This document shows positions 50,012 to 59,006 of a stretch of DNA of 64,000 nucleotides, in pieces; within the stretch, counting starts at the first letter, position 1, and each line of letters opens with the position of its first letter. The notes beneath the pieces were generated by a model. It had not been told where the DNA came from and did no database searches. It saw nothing but the letters and a program-made list of their open reading frames with translations. The translations under genes were made by a program, and so were the position numbers. The stretch comes from Pseudaeromonas paramecii (lineage in GTDB: Bacteria > Pseudomonadota > Gammaproteobacteria > Enterobacterales > Aeromonadaceae), in the NCBI RefSeq assembly GCF_039540575.1, contig NZ_BAABFC010000007.1:62001-126000 (forward strand), written 5' to 3'.

Positions 50012-50920
50012 TTACTCGGCCTTTTCACCACCCAGGGCGGTGATCAGCTCGGGGATGAAGCGGCCCAATTCGCCTGTCATCAGGCTGAAGTCGGCATCCA
50101 GCCGTGCCGCCTTGTCTTCGGAGACCACGTCATCGTTCTGCTCCCGCAGCTCCTCGGAGAACTTGAGGCGCTTGATCCCCAGGTCATCCCCCAGCACGAA
50201 GCTCACCGTCTCGGCCCAGTTGAGGGCCAGCTTGGTGACCAGCTTGTCCGCCAGCAGGTGCACCTTGATCTCTTCAGTGGTGAGATCCTGCTGCTTGCAG
50301 CGGATGATGCCGCCGTGCTCCAGGGCGGAGCGCAGCTCGGCTTCATCCTCCAGCACGAAGCTGCCGGGGGCCGCGCCGGCATTGAGCCATTCGGTCATGG
50401 TGATCTCGGCGGGATCGGTCAGCGAGAGGGGCACCACCGGCAGGGAGCCGATGGCCTTGCGCAGCAGGCTGAGCACATCGTCGGCCTTCTTGGCGGAGCC
50501 GGCGTCCACCACCAGGTAGTTGTCCTGGGCATTGATCCACAGATGGGTCTGGCTGGTGCGGGTGAAGGCGCGGGGCAGCAGCTGCATCAGCACCTCGTCC
50601 TTGAGGGCCTCCTTTTCCTTCTTCTTCAGGGCGCGGCCCTGATCGGCCTCCAGCTGATCGATGCGCTCCTGCAGGGCCTCCTTGACCACGGGGCCGGGCA
50701 GCAACTTGTCTTCGCGCTTGGCGCACAGCAGCAGTTGACCCTGGGCCTCATGCACCAGCAGATCCGACTCCCGGCCAAAGGGGCTGACGAAGCCGAACTT
50801 GCTCATCTCCTGACTGCCGCAGGGCACAAACAGCAGGTTCTTGAGCAGGGGCTCCAGTGCCTCGGCGGTGAGTTCGAAGGGACGGGTGAAACGATAGATC
50901 TGCAGGTTTTTAAACCACAT
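50012..50920 (-). CDS. rdgC: Recombination-associated protein RdgC
   Basis: A 302-residue RdgC, the same length class as E. coli (303). MWFKNLQIYRFTRPFELTAEALEPLL, PCGSQEMSKFGFVSPFG and SVTKLALNWAE-type segments are the family pattern. RdgC forms a ring around DNA and limits RecA. It is divergent from a GNAT gene. Confidence 0.95.
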   Translation of the reverse strand: MWFKNLQIYRFTRPFELTAEALEPLLKNLLFVPCGSQEMSKFGFVSPFGRESDLLVHEAQGQLLLCAKREDKLLPGPVVKEALQERIDQLEADQGRALKKKEKEALKDEVLMQLLPRAFTRTSQTHLWINAQDNYLVVDAGSAKKADDVLSLLRKAIGSLPVVPLSLTDPAEITMTEWLNAGAAPGSFVLEDEAELRSALEHGGIIRCKQQDLTTEEIKVHLLADKLVTKLALNWAETVSFVLGDDLGIKRLKFSEELREQNDDVVSEDKAARLDADFSLMTGELGRFIPELITALGGEKAE

Positions 50921-51084
50921 GACGGCCTCGGCTTTCGTTGAAATCGCGCCATTCTATCAGCTTTGTGATCCTCCCGGCATTCCGGACAGAAAAAGTGGAG
51001 CTGGCTCACAGGGGCTCGGGGCGAAACAGGCGGGGGGGCAAATGGCAAATTTACACTTGGATCAGTCATGGAGGAGGGCCTGTC

Positions 51085-51543
51085 ATGGTGATCCGTCCGC
51101 ATCGTCAAGAGGATATGCCTGTGCTGCTGGAGATCTGGCTGCAGGCCTCGTTACATGCCTATGACGAGTTGCCGGCGGCCCTCTGGTGGCCCCATCAGGA
51201 GGCCATGCGGGATCGCTTCCTGGCTGGCAGCGAGATTTGGGTGCTGGAGCAGGCTGGCCAGATCAAGGGCTTTGCCGCCCTGCAGGCCGACGAACTGCTG
51301 GCTCTGTATGTGCATCCGGAGTTTCAGGGCCATGGCTTGGGCGCCGCCATGCTCGGGCAACTCAAGTCCGGCCATCCTTACCTGTGGCTGCGGGTGTGCA
51401 GCCGTAACAGCGACATCATCGCCTTCTATCGCCATCACGGCTTCACCAGCTGCGGGGAGCAAAAAGATCCCCTCACCGGGCTGCCTGAACTGCTGATGGA
51501 GTGCCCTCCGAAATTAGTTGCCACCGTCTGCGCACTGGCTTAA
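51085..51543 (+). CDS. GNAT family N-acetyltransferase
   Basis: A 152-residue GNAT protein of the YiaC-like kind. LALYVHPEFQGHGLGAAML (about 70-88) is the acetyl-CoA loop and NSDIIAFYRHHGF the second motif. ATG 51085 is supported by GGAGGAGG eight bases upstream; the frame's opening to 50938 is unsupported. It precedes phoB but a strong Pho promoter separates them. Substrate unknown. Confidence 0.85.
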   Translation: MVIRPHRQEDMPVLLEIWLQASLHAYDELPAALWWPHQEAMRDRFLAGSEIWVLEQAGQIKGFAALQADELLALYVHPEFQGHGLGAAMLGQLKSGHPYLWLRVCSRNSDIIAFYRHHGFTSCGEQKDPLTGLPELLMECPPKLVATVCALA

Positions 51544-51571
51544 CGCCTGCTGAAACCTGTTTGTCTTGTCG

Positions 51572-51605
51572 ATATCATAAAACTGTCACAAAAAGTTCTA
51601 ATAAT
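51572..51605 (+). promoter_or_regulatory. Pho box and -10 of phoB
   Basis: ATATCATAAAACTGTCAC (51572-51589) matches the 18-bp PhoB consensus in 16 positions; ten bases later is AATAAT. PhoB-type promoters place the box 10 bp upstream of the -10. phoBR is therefore self-activated. Confidence 0.88.
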
Positions 51606-51646
51606 GCGGCTGGCAAATCAAGGAAAGGCTATCCAGGGCGTAAAAC

Positions 51647-52336
51647 ATGTCAAAAAAAGTACTGATCGTCGAAGATGAAGCCCCGATCCGGGAGATGTTG
51701 TGCTTCGTGCTGGAGCAAAAGGGATTCGAGCCCATGGAGGCGGAGGACTATCAACAGGGTCTGGCGGCCCTCAAGGAGCCCTTCCCGGATCTGATCCTGC
51801 TGGATTGGATGCTGCCCGGTGGCAGCGGTATCCAGTTTATCAAGCAGCTCAAACAGGATGAGGTGACCCGCCAGATCCCGGTGGTGATGCTCACCGCCCG
51901 GGGCGAGGAGGAGGACAAGGTGCGGGGGCTGGATGCCGGCGCCGATGATTACATCACCAAGCCCTTCTCCCCCAAGGAGCTGACAGCGCGCTTAAAGGCG
52001 GTGATCCGCCGCGCCGTGCCCACCAGCACCGAAGAGATCATTGAGGTTCAAGGGCTGAAGCTGGATCCGGTCTCCCACCGTGTCACCGCCAACGAGCAGG
52101 TGCTGGAGATGGGGCCCACCGAATTCCGTCTGCTGCATTTCTTCATGACTCACCCGGAGCGGGTGTACAGCCGTGAGCAATTGCTAAATAATGTCTGGGG
52201 CACCAACGTCTACGTGGAAGACAGAACCGTGGATGTGCACATTCGACGTCTGCGCAAGGCAGTGTCCGAATTTGGTCATGATGCCTTCATCCAGACGGTG
52301 CGCGGCACTGGCTATCGTTTCTCCACTCGTGTCTGA
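51647..52336 (+). CDS. phoB: Phosphate response regulator PhoB
   Basis: A 229-residue OmpR-family regulator. Receiver: acidic pocket in VEDEAPI (9-15), phospho-acceptor Asp53 (LLDWMLPGG) and Lys in YITKPFSP; winged-helix DNA-binding domain from about 130 (PTEFRLLHFFMTHPERVYSREQLL). It activates phosphate-starvation genes through Pho boxes. phoR follows 8 bp later. Confidence 0.97.
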   Translation: MSKKVLIVEDEAPIREMLCFVLEQKGFEPMEAEDYQQGLAALKEPFPDLILLDWMLPGGSGIQFIKQLKQDEVTRQIPVVMLTARGEEEDKVRGLDAGADDYITKPFSPKELTARLKAVIRRAVPTSTEEIIEVQGLKLDPVSHRVTANEQVLEMGPTEFRLLHFFMTHPERVYSREQLLNNVWGTNVYVEDRTVDVHIRRLRKAVSEFGHDAFIQTVRGTGYRFSTRV

Positions 52337-52344
52337 GGCACTGC

Positions 52345-53649
52345 ATGTTTGAACCCTACTCCTGGGGACGGGTTGTCAAGAAGGCGCTGGGTTACTACCT
52401 GCCCTTCCTGGTCCTCGGGCTGTTGCTGGGCAACTGGGCCTTGAGCCTGTTTGTCGCCACTGTGCTGCACCTGGTGTGGCACTACTGGCAGCAGCGCCGC
52501 CTGTTTCATTGGCTGTGGGTCGACCGCAGCCTGATCCCGCCCCAGGGGTCCGGCACCTGGGAATACATCTTCAACGGTATCTATCGTCTGCAGCAACGGC
52601 ATCGCGCACGGCGCCGTGAGCTGGCGGGGCTTATCCGCCGGTTTCGCGAAGGGGCCGAGGCGCTGCCGGATGCCGCCGTCGTGTGTCGTAATGACGGCAG
52701 CATCATCTGGTGTAACAAGCTGGCCGGTCAGCTGCTGGGCTTTCGCTGGCCCGAAGATGCCGGGCAGAACATCAGCAACCTGATCCGCACCCCTCAGTTT
52801 ATCGCCTACCTGCGGCAGCAGCAGTTTGATGAACCTCTGGAGATGGGCTCGCCCATCAACGAGCAGAAGGTGCTGGAGTTTCGCATCATGCCCTACACAG
52901 AGGATCAGACCCTGCTGGTGGTGCGGGATGTGACCCATCTCAAGAGCATGGAGGCCATGCGGAAAAATTTCGTCGCCAATGTCTCCCACGAGCTGCGTAC
53001 CCCCTTGACCGTGCTCAAAGGGTATCTGGAGATGATGGAGGAGGTGCCGGATCCGGCGCGCTGGGGTAAGGCCCAGAAGGTGATGCTGGAGCAGACCCTG
53101 CGGATGGACAACCTGGTGAACCAGTTGCTGGTACTTTCGCGCATCGAGGCGGCGCCTGAAATCAATCTGCAGAAGGTGGTGGACATGCCCAAACTGCTGC
53201 TGATGGTGGAGCAGGAGTGTCGTACCGTGTCGGCGGGTAGCCACGAGCTCTCCTTTGAGCTGGATGATGAGCTGCTCATCTATGGCGACGAGGATCAGCT
53301 GCGCAGTGCCGTCACCAACTTGGTGAACAATGCCATCAAATACACGCCGCCCGGTAAGCAGATCCGGGTCAGCTGGGCGCGGCAGGGCGCTCAGGCCCGC
53401 TTTGCCGTCTATGACCGGGGGGAGGGCATAGCGCCCGAGCACCTCAGTCGCCTGACCGAGCGCTTCTACCGGGTGGACCGGGCCCGCTCCCGTCAGACCG
53501 GCGGCTCAGGGCTGGGGCTGGCCATCGTCAAGCACGCCCTGAGTCACCACGACAGCCAGCTGGAGATCCAAAGTCAGCTGGGGGTGGGGAGCTGTTTTAG
53601 TTTTGTCATCCCCGCCCGCCTGGTAGTGAAGGCCAGCGCCAACGCCTGA
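52345..53649 (+). CDS. phoR: Phosphate regulon sensor kinase PhoR
   Basis: A 434-residue sensor kinase. Two close hydrophobic helices (about 10-50) with almost no periplasmic part, a PAS domain (about 95-190), the phospho-acceptor His215 in NVSHELRTP, and an ATPase with NNAIKYT (N box), DRGEGI and GSGLGLAIVKHAL. Lack of a sensor loop agrees with sensing through the Pst system and PhoU. A terminator ends the phoBR unit. Confidence 0.96.
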   Translation: MFEPYSWGRVVKKALGYYLPFLVLGLLLGNWALSLFVATVLHLVWHYWQQRRLFHWLWVDRSLIPPQGSGTWEYIFNGIYRLQQRHRARRRELAGLIRRFREGAEALPDAAVVCRNDGSIIWCNKLAGQLLGFRWPEDAGQNISNLIRTPQFIAYLRQQQFDEPLEMGSPINEQKVLEFRIMPYTEDQTLLVVRDVTHLKSMEAMRKNFVANVSHELRTPLTVLKGYLEMMEEVPDPARWGKAQKVMLEQTLRMDNLVNQLLVLSRIEAAPEINLQKVVDMPKLLLMVEQECRTVSAGSHELSFELDDELLIYGDEDQLRSAVTNLVNNAIKYTPPGKQIRVSWARQGAQARFAVYDRGEGIAPEHLSRLTERFYRVDRARSRQTGGSGLGLAIVKHALSHHDSQLEIQSQLGVGSCFSFVIPARLVVKASANA

Positions 53650-53661
53650 GGCTGGCTAAAT

Positions 53662-53692
53662 AAAACAAGCGCCTGATGGCGCTTGTTTTTTT
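53662..53692 (+). terminator. Terminator of phoBR
   Basis: AACAAGCGCC, loop TGAT, GGCGCTTGTT, T-run. Confidence 0.9.
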
Positions 53693-53723
53693 CCTAGTTA
53701 GCACCCAGACCCTGATTCTTGTG

Positions 53724-53756
53724 CTGTCATACAAATGTCATCTATTTTTAGTAAAT
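53724..53756 (+). promoter_or_regulatory. Pho box of pstS
   Basis: CTGTCATACAAATGTCAT (53724-53741) matches the Pho consensus in 16 of 18. A possible -10, GTAAAT, follows after 9 bp (53751-53756). Confidence 0.85.
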
Positions 53757-53825
53757 CTTTCATGGCGACGGGGGATACTGCTCCCCGTCAACAACAAGGA
53801 CTTCCCCTTCAATTGGAGAAAGTGG

Positions 53826-54794
53826 ATGAAACTCAACAAACTGGTTAGCGTCGTCGGCTTTGCCGCTGCCATCGTATCTGCCCAGGCCTTTGCCACCGTA
53901 GACAGTGCTCTGCCTGACTATCAGAAGGTTAGCGGCATCTCTGGCAACCTCTCTTCCGTGGGTTCTGACACCCTGGCCAACATGATGACCCTGTGGGCCG
54001 AGGAATTTAAGCGCGTTTACCCGAACGTCAACATCCAGATCCAGGCTGCCGGTTCCTCCACTGCTCCGCCTGCCCTGACCGAAGGCACCGCCCAGATCGG
54101 CCCCATGAGCCGTACCATGAAGGACGGTGAAATCGAAGCCTTCGAGAAGCGCTACGGCTACAAGCCTACCGCTATCCCGGTTGCCGTGGATGCCCTGGCC
54201 GTATTCGTGCACAAGGACAACCCCATCAAGGGCCTGTCCATGCAACAACTGGACGAAATCTTCTCCTCTACGCTGAAGTGCGGCAGCACCAAGGCCGCCA
54301 CCAAGTGGAGCGACGTGGGTCTGGAAGGCGAATGGGCCAACCGTGACATCCAGCTGTTTGGTCGTAACTCTGTGTCCGGTACCTACGGTTACTTCAAGGA
54401 GCATGCCCTGTGTAAGGGTGACTTCAAGAGCACTGTGAACGAGCAACCGGGTTCTGCCTCCGTGGTGCAGTCCGTGTCCGCCTCACTGAACGGTGTCGGC
54501 TACTCAGGTATCGGCTACAAGACCTCTGGCGTGCGTGCCCTGCCACTGTCCAAGACGGGTACCGACTACGTGGATGCCACCGAAGAGAATGCGCTGAAGG
54601 GGGCCTACCCGCTGTCACGTTACCTGTACATCTACGTGAACAAGCAACCCAACAAGCCGCTGGATCCCATGGTGCTGGAGTTCGTGAAGCTGGTTCTGTC
54701 CAAGACCGGTCAGAACATCGCCGAGAAGGATGGTTACATCCCGGTTCCGGCCAAGGTGGCCGAGCGCGACCTGCAGATCCTGGGCGCCAAGTAA
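53826..54794 (+). CDS. pstS: Phosphate ABC transporter substrate-binding protein PstS
   Basis: A 322-residue periplasmic protein. A signal peptide ends at about residue 23 (SAQAFA). SVGSDTLANMM and QAAGSSTAPPAL (phosphate-binding Ser/Thr residues), GPMSRTMKD and GRNSVSGTYGYF are typical of the Vibrio/marine PstS group. It captures phosphate for the Pst transporter. ATG 53826 has GGAGA upstream. A terminator follows at once, so pstCAB are not co-transcribed; the permease gene starts at 63405. Confidence 0.94.
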   Translation: MKLNKLVSVVGFAAAIVSAQAFATVDSALPDYQKVSGISGNLSSVGSDTLANMMTLWAEEFKRVYPNVNIQIQAAGSSTAPPALTEGTAQIGPMSRTMKDGEIEAFEKRYGYKPTAIPVAVDALAVFVHKDNPIKGLSMQQLDEIFSSTLKCGSTKAATKWSDVGLEGEWANRDIQLFGRNSVSGTYGYFKEHALCKGDFKSTVNEQPGSASVVQSVSASLNGVGYSGIGYKTSGVRALPLSKTGTDYVDATEENALKGAYPLSRYLYIYVNKQPNKPLDPMVLEFVKLVLSKTGQNIAEKDGYIPVPAKVAERDLQILGAK

Positions 54795-54822
54795 GCTCCG
54801 TCTGCTCGCTAACACGACCAAG

Positions 54823-54854
54823 AAAATCCCCCGTCTCGACGGGGGATTTTTTTT
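54823..54854 (+). terminator. Terminator of pstS
   Basis: AAAATCCCCCGTC / GACGGGGGATTTT with a two-base loop, then T-run. Confidence 0.92.
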
Positions 54855-54869
54855 GCCTCAGGCTATGGC

Positions 54870-55610
54870 TCATAGCTGGGAGGGGCCCAGCCAGCTGGCG
54901 GGCGGCGGGGGCAGCTGACCGATGAGGCGGGCCAGCCCTTCTGACCAGGTCTGACGCAGTTGGGCAAAGGCCGGATCCTGCTCGCCGATGCGGCAGGGTT
55001 GACCGTGCAGACTGTCCTTGCGGTAGCACAGCACATCCAGTGGCAGGCCCACCGACAGGTTGCTGCGCAGGGTGGAGTCCAATGAGATCAGGGCGCACTG
55101 CAGCGCCAGGTCCAGGGGGGAGTGGTAGGTCAGCACCCGATCCAGGATCGGCTTGCCGTACTTGCTTTCGCCTATCTGAAAATAGGGGGTGTCTTCGGAG
55201 GCCTCGATGAAGTTGCCCTCCGGATAGAGGTGGAACAGACGGGGTACTTCCCCCTGGATCTGCCCGCCCAGCAGCAGGTTACAGCCGTAGTTGACCCCGG
55301 TCTGCTGCTGGCCGCCATCCCGGGCGATCACTTCCCGCACCGTGGCGCCGATAATTTCGGCCGCCTGATACAGGCTGCCGGCATGCAGCAGACTGAGCTC
55401 CGGCTGGGTGCAGCGCTGGCGCAGCAGGCTCACCACACTCTGGGTGGTGGCCAGGTTGCCGGCGCTTTGCAGCACCAGTAGGCGTTCGCCGGGCACCTCG
55501 AAGGTGTGCAGCTTCTTGAAGGTGGCGATGTGATCGACCCCCGCATTGGTGCGGGAGTCGGAGGCAAACACCAGGCCCTCGGCCAGGCGCAGGGCGACGC
55601 AATAGGTCAT
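54870..55610 (-). CDS. Anbu: proteasome-like Ntn peptidase
   Basis: A 246-residue proteasome/HslV-fold protein. MTYCVALRLAEGLVFASDSRT (1-21) gives Thr2, which becomes the N-terminal nucleophile, with Asp18 in SDSRT and Lys32/33 in FKKLH as the usual partners. The family (ancestral beta subunit, COG3484) forms open helical rings; its substrates are unknown. It is the last of four minus-strand genes with an ATP-grasp, an alpha-E protein and a transglutaminase. There is no dedicated unfoldase gene nearby. Confidence 0.9.
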   Translation of the reverse strand: MTYCVALRLAEGLVFASDSRTNAGVDHIATFKKLHTFEVPGERLLVLQSAGNLATTQSVVSLLRQRCTQPELSLLHAGSLYQAAEIIGATVREVIARDGGQQQTGVNYGCNLLLGGQIQGEVPRLFHLYPEGNFIEASEDTPYFQIGESKYGKPILDRVLTYHSPLDLALQCALISLDSTLRSNLSVGLPLDVLCYRKDSLHGQPCRIGEQDPAFAQLRQTWSEGLARLIGQLPPPPASWLGPSQL

Positions 55611-55631
55611 GGCAGACGTTCCTGTCAGGCG

Positions 55632-56432
55632 TTACTGTTGTTGCTGCTGTTCCTCCGCCAGGTGGATGGCGGCATGGGCCAGCATGACTTCTTCACCACC
55701 GCCATAGCGAACACCCCGCACCGGACAGGCATCCAGGTAATCGATGCCCACCGCCAGCTTCAGGTGCTGGTTGGGGGTGCGGCTTTGATTGGTGACATCA
55801 TAGGTGTGCCAACTGTCGGCATACCAGACCTCGGCCCAGGCGTGGGTCGCCACGTGGCTGGTGTCCGGGGTGTAAAGATAGCCGCTGACATAACGGGCCG
55901 GCAATCCCAGGCTGCGGCAGCAGGCCAGAAACACATGGGTGTGATCCTGGCAGACGCCACTGCCGGTGGCAAAGGCGTCGGCGGCGCTGTCGCTCACCGC
56001 CGTGCTGCCCGGGGTATAGGGCATGCGGGTCAACAGGGCCGCCATCATGGCCTCCAGGGCGGCAGACGGATCCTCGGCCGGGGCAAAGCTGGCGGCAAAG
56101 TCACGGATGGCGCCATCGGCCCGGGTCAGATCGCTGTGGCGCAGGTAGATGAGGGGCGACAGGCTGATATCCTCGTCCTCCGTCTCATCCAGTATCTCCA
56201 CCACGCCGCGGGCCAGAATGTCGATGGCCTCGTGAGGGGAGTCCAGGGTCAGCACATGCAGCACATTGCCGAAGCTGTCGGTGGTCTGGGTGGCACTCTG
56301 CGGCAGTTCCAGCTCCCAGGAGAGGATCCGCTGCCGACCGCTGGGTTGCGGGGTCAGCCGCAGGTATTGGGTGCTGCGGCGCACCGTGCTCTCATACTCG
56401 TAGCGGGTCTGGTGTTCTATGGTCAGGCGCAT
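55632..56432 (-). CDS. Transglutaminase-like (papain-fold) protein of the Anbu operon
   Basis: A 266-residue protein. The N-terminal beta domain begins MRLTIEHQTRYEYESTVRRS; the transglutaminase core has Cys161 in GVCQDHTHVF, His198 in THAWAEVW and Asp212 in YDVTN. It could cleave or transfer isopeptide or peptide bonds. The start shares one base with the preceding alpha-E stop (position 56432). Confidence 0.9.
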   Translation of the reverse strand: MRLTIEHQTRYEYESTVRRSTQYLRLTPQPSGRQRILSWELELPQSATQTTDSFGNVLHVLTLDSPHEAIDILARGVVEILDETEDEDISLSPLIYLRHSDLTRADGAIRDFAASFAPAEDPSAALEAMMAALLTRMPYTPGSTAVSDSAADAFATGSGVCQDHTHVFLACCRSLGLPARYVSGYLYTPDTSHVATHAWAEVWYADSWHTYDVTNQSRTPNQHLKLAVGIDYLDACPVRGVRYGGGEEVMLAHAAIHLAEEQQQQQ

Positions 56433-57361
56433 CAGGAGGCCTCCAGGTAGCTCTTGTGGATACTGGCCGCAATGGCGTTGATGTCGGTAAGGAACTGATC
56501 CAGATAGGCGTGCAGGCCATCGGCAAATAGATCGCCGATGGTGCCAAAACGCAGCTTGGCGTGCTGCACGGCGGTGAGTAGCCGCGGCTCCCGGCCGGCA
56601 TCGCCCTCGATGTTGCCCAGCAGGGCCTCCACCTCCTCCACGCTGGCCCGCAGGGAGCGGGGTACCTCGGAGCGCAGGATCAGCAGTTCCGCCACCAGAT
56701 CCCGGGTCGGGGCCTGCTTGTACAGCTCCTGATAGGCCTCATAGGCGCCCACCGAACGCAACAGGGCGTTCCAGCGGTAGAACTCCCGCACCGGATCTTC
56801 ATCCTCTTTCATCACTTGGTACTTCACATCCAGGATGCGGGCCGTGTTGTCTGCCCGTTCGATGAAGGTGCCCAGGCGGATGAAGTTGAGGGTGTCGCTG
56901 CGCAATATGGTGCCGAAGGTGGCGCCCCGCACCTGGTGGGAGCGCTCCTTGACCCAGTCGAAGAAGGCCACCGCATCCTGGCTCGCGCCCCCACGCTTAC
57001 GCAACGCCTTCATCTCCAGCCAGGTGGCGTTGAGGCTCTCCCACACCTCGCCGCTGATGCGGCCGCGCACCGCGTGGGCATTGTCCCTTGCCCCCTTGAT
57101 GCAGCTGAAGATGCTCGAGGGATTGCGCTCGTCCAGCACGAAGAAGTCCAGCAGGTTGGCCATGTTGATCTGGCCGTACTCCTTCAAGAAGGGGTCGTGG
57201 GTGCCCGTGATGGTCAGCGGAGCGATGAGCTCGCTGTTGTCCGCATCGATCTGTGGCATCAGGGACATGGAGTAGGTGACGTCCAGCATGCGGGCGGTGT
57301 TCTCGGCCCGCTCCAGGTAGCGGGACATCCAGTACAGCTCACTGGCGGTGCGACTTAGCAT
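56432..57361 (-). CDS. Alpha-E domain protein of the Anbu operon
   Basis: A 309-residue all-helical protein. MLSRTASELYWMSRYLERAENTARMLDV is the family start, and the motif recurs in a related form as TFIERADNTARILDVKYQ (about 167-184). It has no enzymatic motif; in this operon type it always travels with the circularly permuted ATP-grasp and is thought to act with it. It overlaps the ATP-grasp gene by 7 bp. Confidence 0.9.
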   Translation of the reverse strand: MLSRTASELYWMSRYLERAENTARMLDVTYSMSLMPQIDADNSELIAPLTITGTHDPFLKEYGQINMANLLDFFVLDERNPSSIFSCIKGARDNAHAVRGRISGEVWESLNATWLEMKALRKRGGASQDAVAFFDWVKERSHQVRGATFGTILRSDTLNFIRLGTFIERADNTARILDVKYQVMKEDEDPVREFYRWNALLRSVGAYEAYQELYKQAPTRDLVAELLILRSEVPRSLRASVEEVEALLGNIEGDAGREPRLLTAVQHAKLRFGTIGDLFADGLHAYLDQFLTDINAIAASIHKSYLEAS

Positions 57362-58791
57362 GGGTAGTCCTCCAGGACCCAGGTATCCTTGGTGCCGCCG
57401 CCCTGGGAGGAGTTGACCACCAGGGAGCCCTCGGTGAGAGCCACCCGGGTCAGGCCGCCGGGAATGAGGCGGGTCTCCCGGCCGGTGAGCACGAAGGGCC
57501 GCAGGTCGATGTGCCGCGGGGCCACCCCGCTGGCCACGAAGGTGGGGCAGGTGGACAGGGACAGGGTGGGTTGGGCTATGTAGTTATCGGGCCTGGCCTT
57601 GATGCGCTCGGCGAAGGCGGCGATCTCGGCACGGCTGGCGCAGGGGCCGATGAGCATGCCGTAGCCTCCGGCACCGTGCACCTCCTTGACCACCAGCTCG
57701 GCCAGGTTGGCCAGCACGTGGGACAGCTCCGCCGGTCGGCGGCACTGCCAGGTGGGCACGTTGTTGAGGATGGGCTCCTCCGCCAGGTAGAAGCGGATCA
57801 TCTCAGGCACATAGGGGTAGATGGACTTGTCGTCCGCCACGCCGGTACCCACGGCGTTGGCCAGCACCACGCCGCCGGCGCGGTAGACCGACAGCAGGCC
57901 GGGCACCCCCAGCATGGAGTCGGGGCGAAAGGCCAGCGGGTCCAGGTAGGCGTCGTCGATGCGCCGGTAGATGACATCCACCTGCTGGGGACCGGCGGTG
58001 GTGCGCATGAACACATGACCGTCCTTGACGAACAGATCGGCGTTCTCGACCAGCTCCACCCCCATCTGCTGGGCCAGGAAGCTGTGCTCGAAGTAGGCGC
58101 TGTTGAAACGCCCCGGGGTCAGCACCACCACGCAGGGGTTCTCCACCGGGGTGCTCTCCTTGAGGGTCTGCAGCAGCAAGGAGGGGTAGCGTTCCACCGG
58201 CGAGATGCGCTGGCGGGAGAACAGCTCTGGATAGAGCCGCATCATCATCTTGCGGTTCTCCAGCATGTAGGAAACCCCGGAGGGGGTGCGCAGGTTGTCC
58301 TCCAGCACATAGTAGTGACCATCCTGGTTGCGGATGAGATCCACCCCCGTGATGTGGGCATAGGTGCGCCTGTGCAGCGTGATGCCCTGCATGCAGGGCT
58401 GGTACTGATCGTTGGCCAGCACCTGCTCGGCGGGGATCACCTTCTCCTTGAGGATGCGCTGGTCGTGGTAGATGTCGTGCAAGAAGGCGTTGAGGGCCTT
58501 GACCCGCTGGCGGATGCCTTTATCCAGCATGCGCCATTCGGCGGCGGGGATGATGCGCGGTACGTTGTCGAAGGGAATGAGCCGCTCGGCCCCGTCCTCC
58601 TCGCCGTAGACGTTGAAGGTGATCCCGACCCGGTGGAACAGCAGATCGGCTTCTTCGCGCTTGTGCTGTATGTACTTGTCGTCCGTCTCCTTGAGCCAGT
58701 GCCAGAAGGGGGCATAGTGGGGACGACACTGGCCATCGGCCAGCAGCATCTCGTCGTAAAGCGCCTCGCCGGGAGGCTGGATCCTGATCAT
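57355..58791 (-). CDS. Circularly permuted ATP-grasp protein of the Anbu operon
   Basis: A 478-residue type 2 circularly permuted ATP-grasp protein. ITLHRRTYAHITGVDLIRNQDGHYYVLEDNLRTPSGVSYMLENR (about 142-185) and VVKEVHGAGGYGMLIGP (about 370) are the DUF404/407-type signatures. ATP-grasp enzymes join a carboxylate to an amine; a peptide-tag ligase role is a literature prediction. ATG 58791 has AAAGGAG upstream; the frame's opening to 58995 is discarded. It is the first gene of the operon. Confidence 0.92.
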   Translation of the reverse strand: MIRIQPPGEALYDEMLLADGQCRPHYAPFWHWLKETDDKYIQHKREEADLLFHRVGITFNVYGEEDGAERLIPFDNVPRIIPAAEWRMLDKGIRQRVKALNAFLHDIYHDQRILKEKVIPAEQVLANDQYQPCMQGITLHRRTYAHITGVDLIRNQDGHYYVLEDNLRTPSGVSYMLENRKMMMRLYPELFSRQRISPVERYPSLLLQTLKESTPVENPCVVVLTPGRFNSAYFEHSFLAQQMGVELVENADLFVKDGHVFMRTTAGPQQVDVIYRRIDDAYLDPLAFRPDSMLGVPGLLSVYRAGGVVLANAVGTGVADDKSIYPYVPEMIRFYLAEEPILNNVPTWQCRRPAELSHVLANLAELVVKEVHGAGGYGMLIGPCASRAEIAAFAERIKARPDNYIAQPTLSLSTCPTFVASGVAPRHIDLRPFVLTGRETRLIPGGLTRVALTEGSLVVNSSQGGGTKDTWVLEDYPC

Positions 58792-58870
58792 GCGATACTC
58801 CTTTACCACAGCAGATAAGCAGGCTTCGCAAGGAGTGTGCCAGCGCTGGCCGGGGCGGAAGGCCGCTGTC

Positions 58871-58899
58871 CTGGCACCTTTTGGTGCAAGGGGTATGAT
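58871..58899 (+). promoter_or_regulatory. Candidate promoter of tadA
   Basis: CTGGCA, 17-bp spacer, TATGAT. A small hairpin GCACC-TTTT-GGTGC (58874-58887) overlaps the -35 and spacer. Confidence 0.45.
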
Positions 58900-59006
58900 T
58901 TGGGGCGCTGCGGTGGCCCCGGGCGCCAAGCTGAGGCAAGGTCGCCACTGGCAGGCTGGGAATTTGCCCCACCTTTGGCATAATGGCGCCCGCAAGGGGA
59001 GAGGCT

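Noticed and set aside
57511..58818. Long plus-strand frame opposite the ATP-grasp gene
   Set aside because: Shadow with Gly/His/Val-rich composition; no ribosome binding site.
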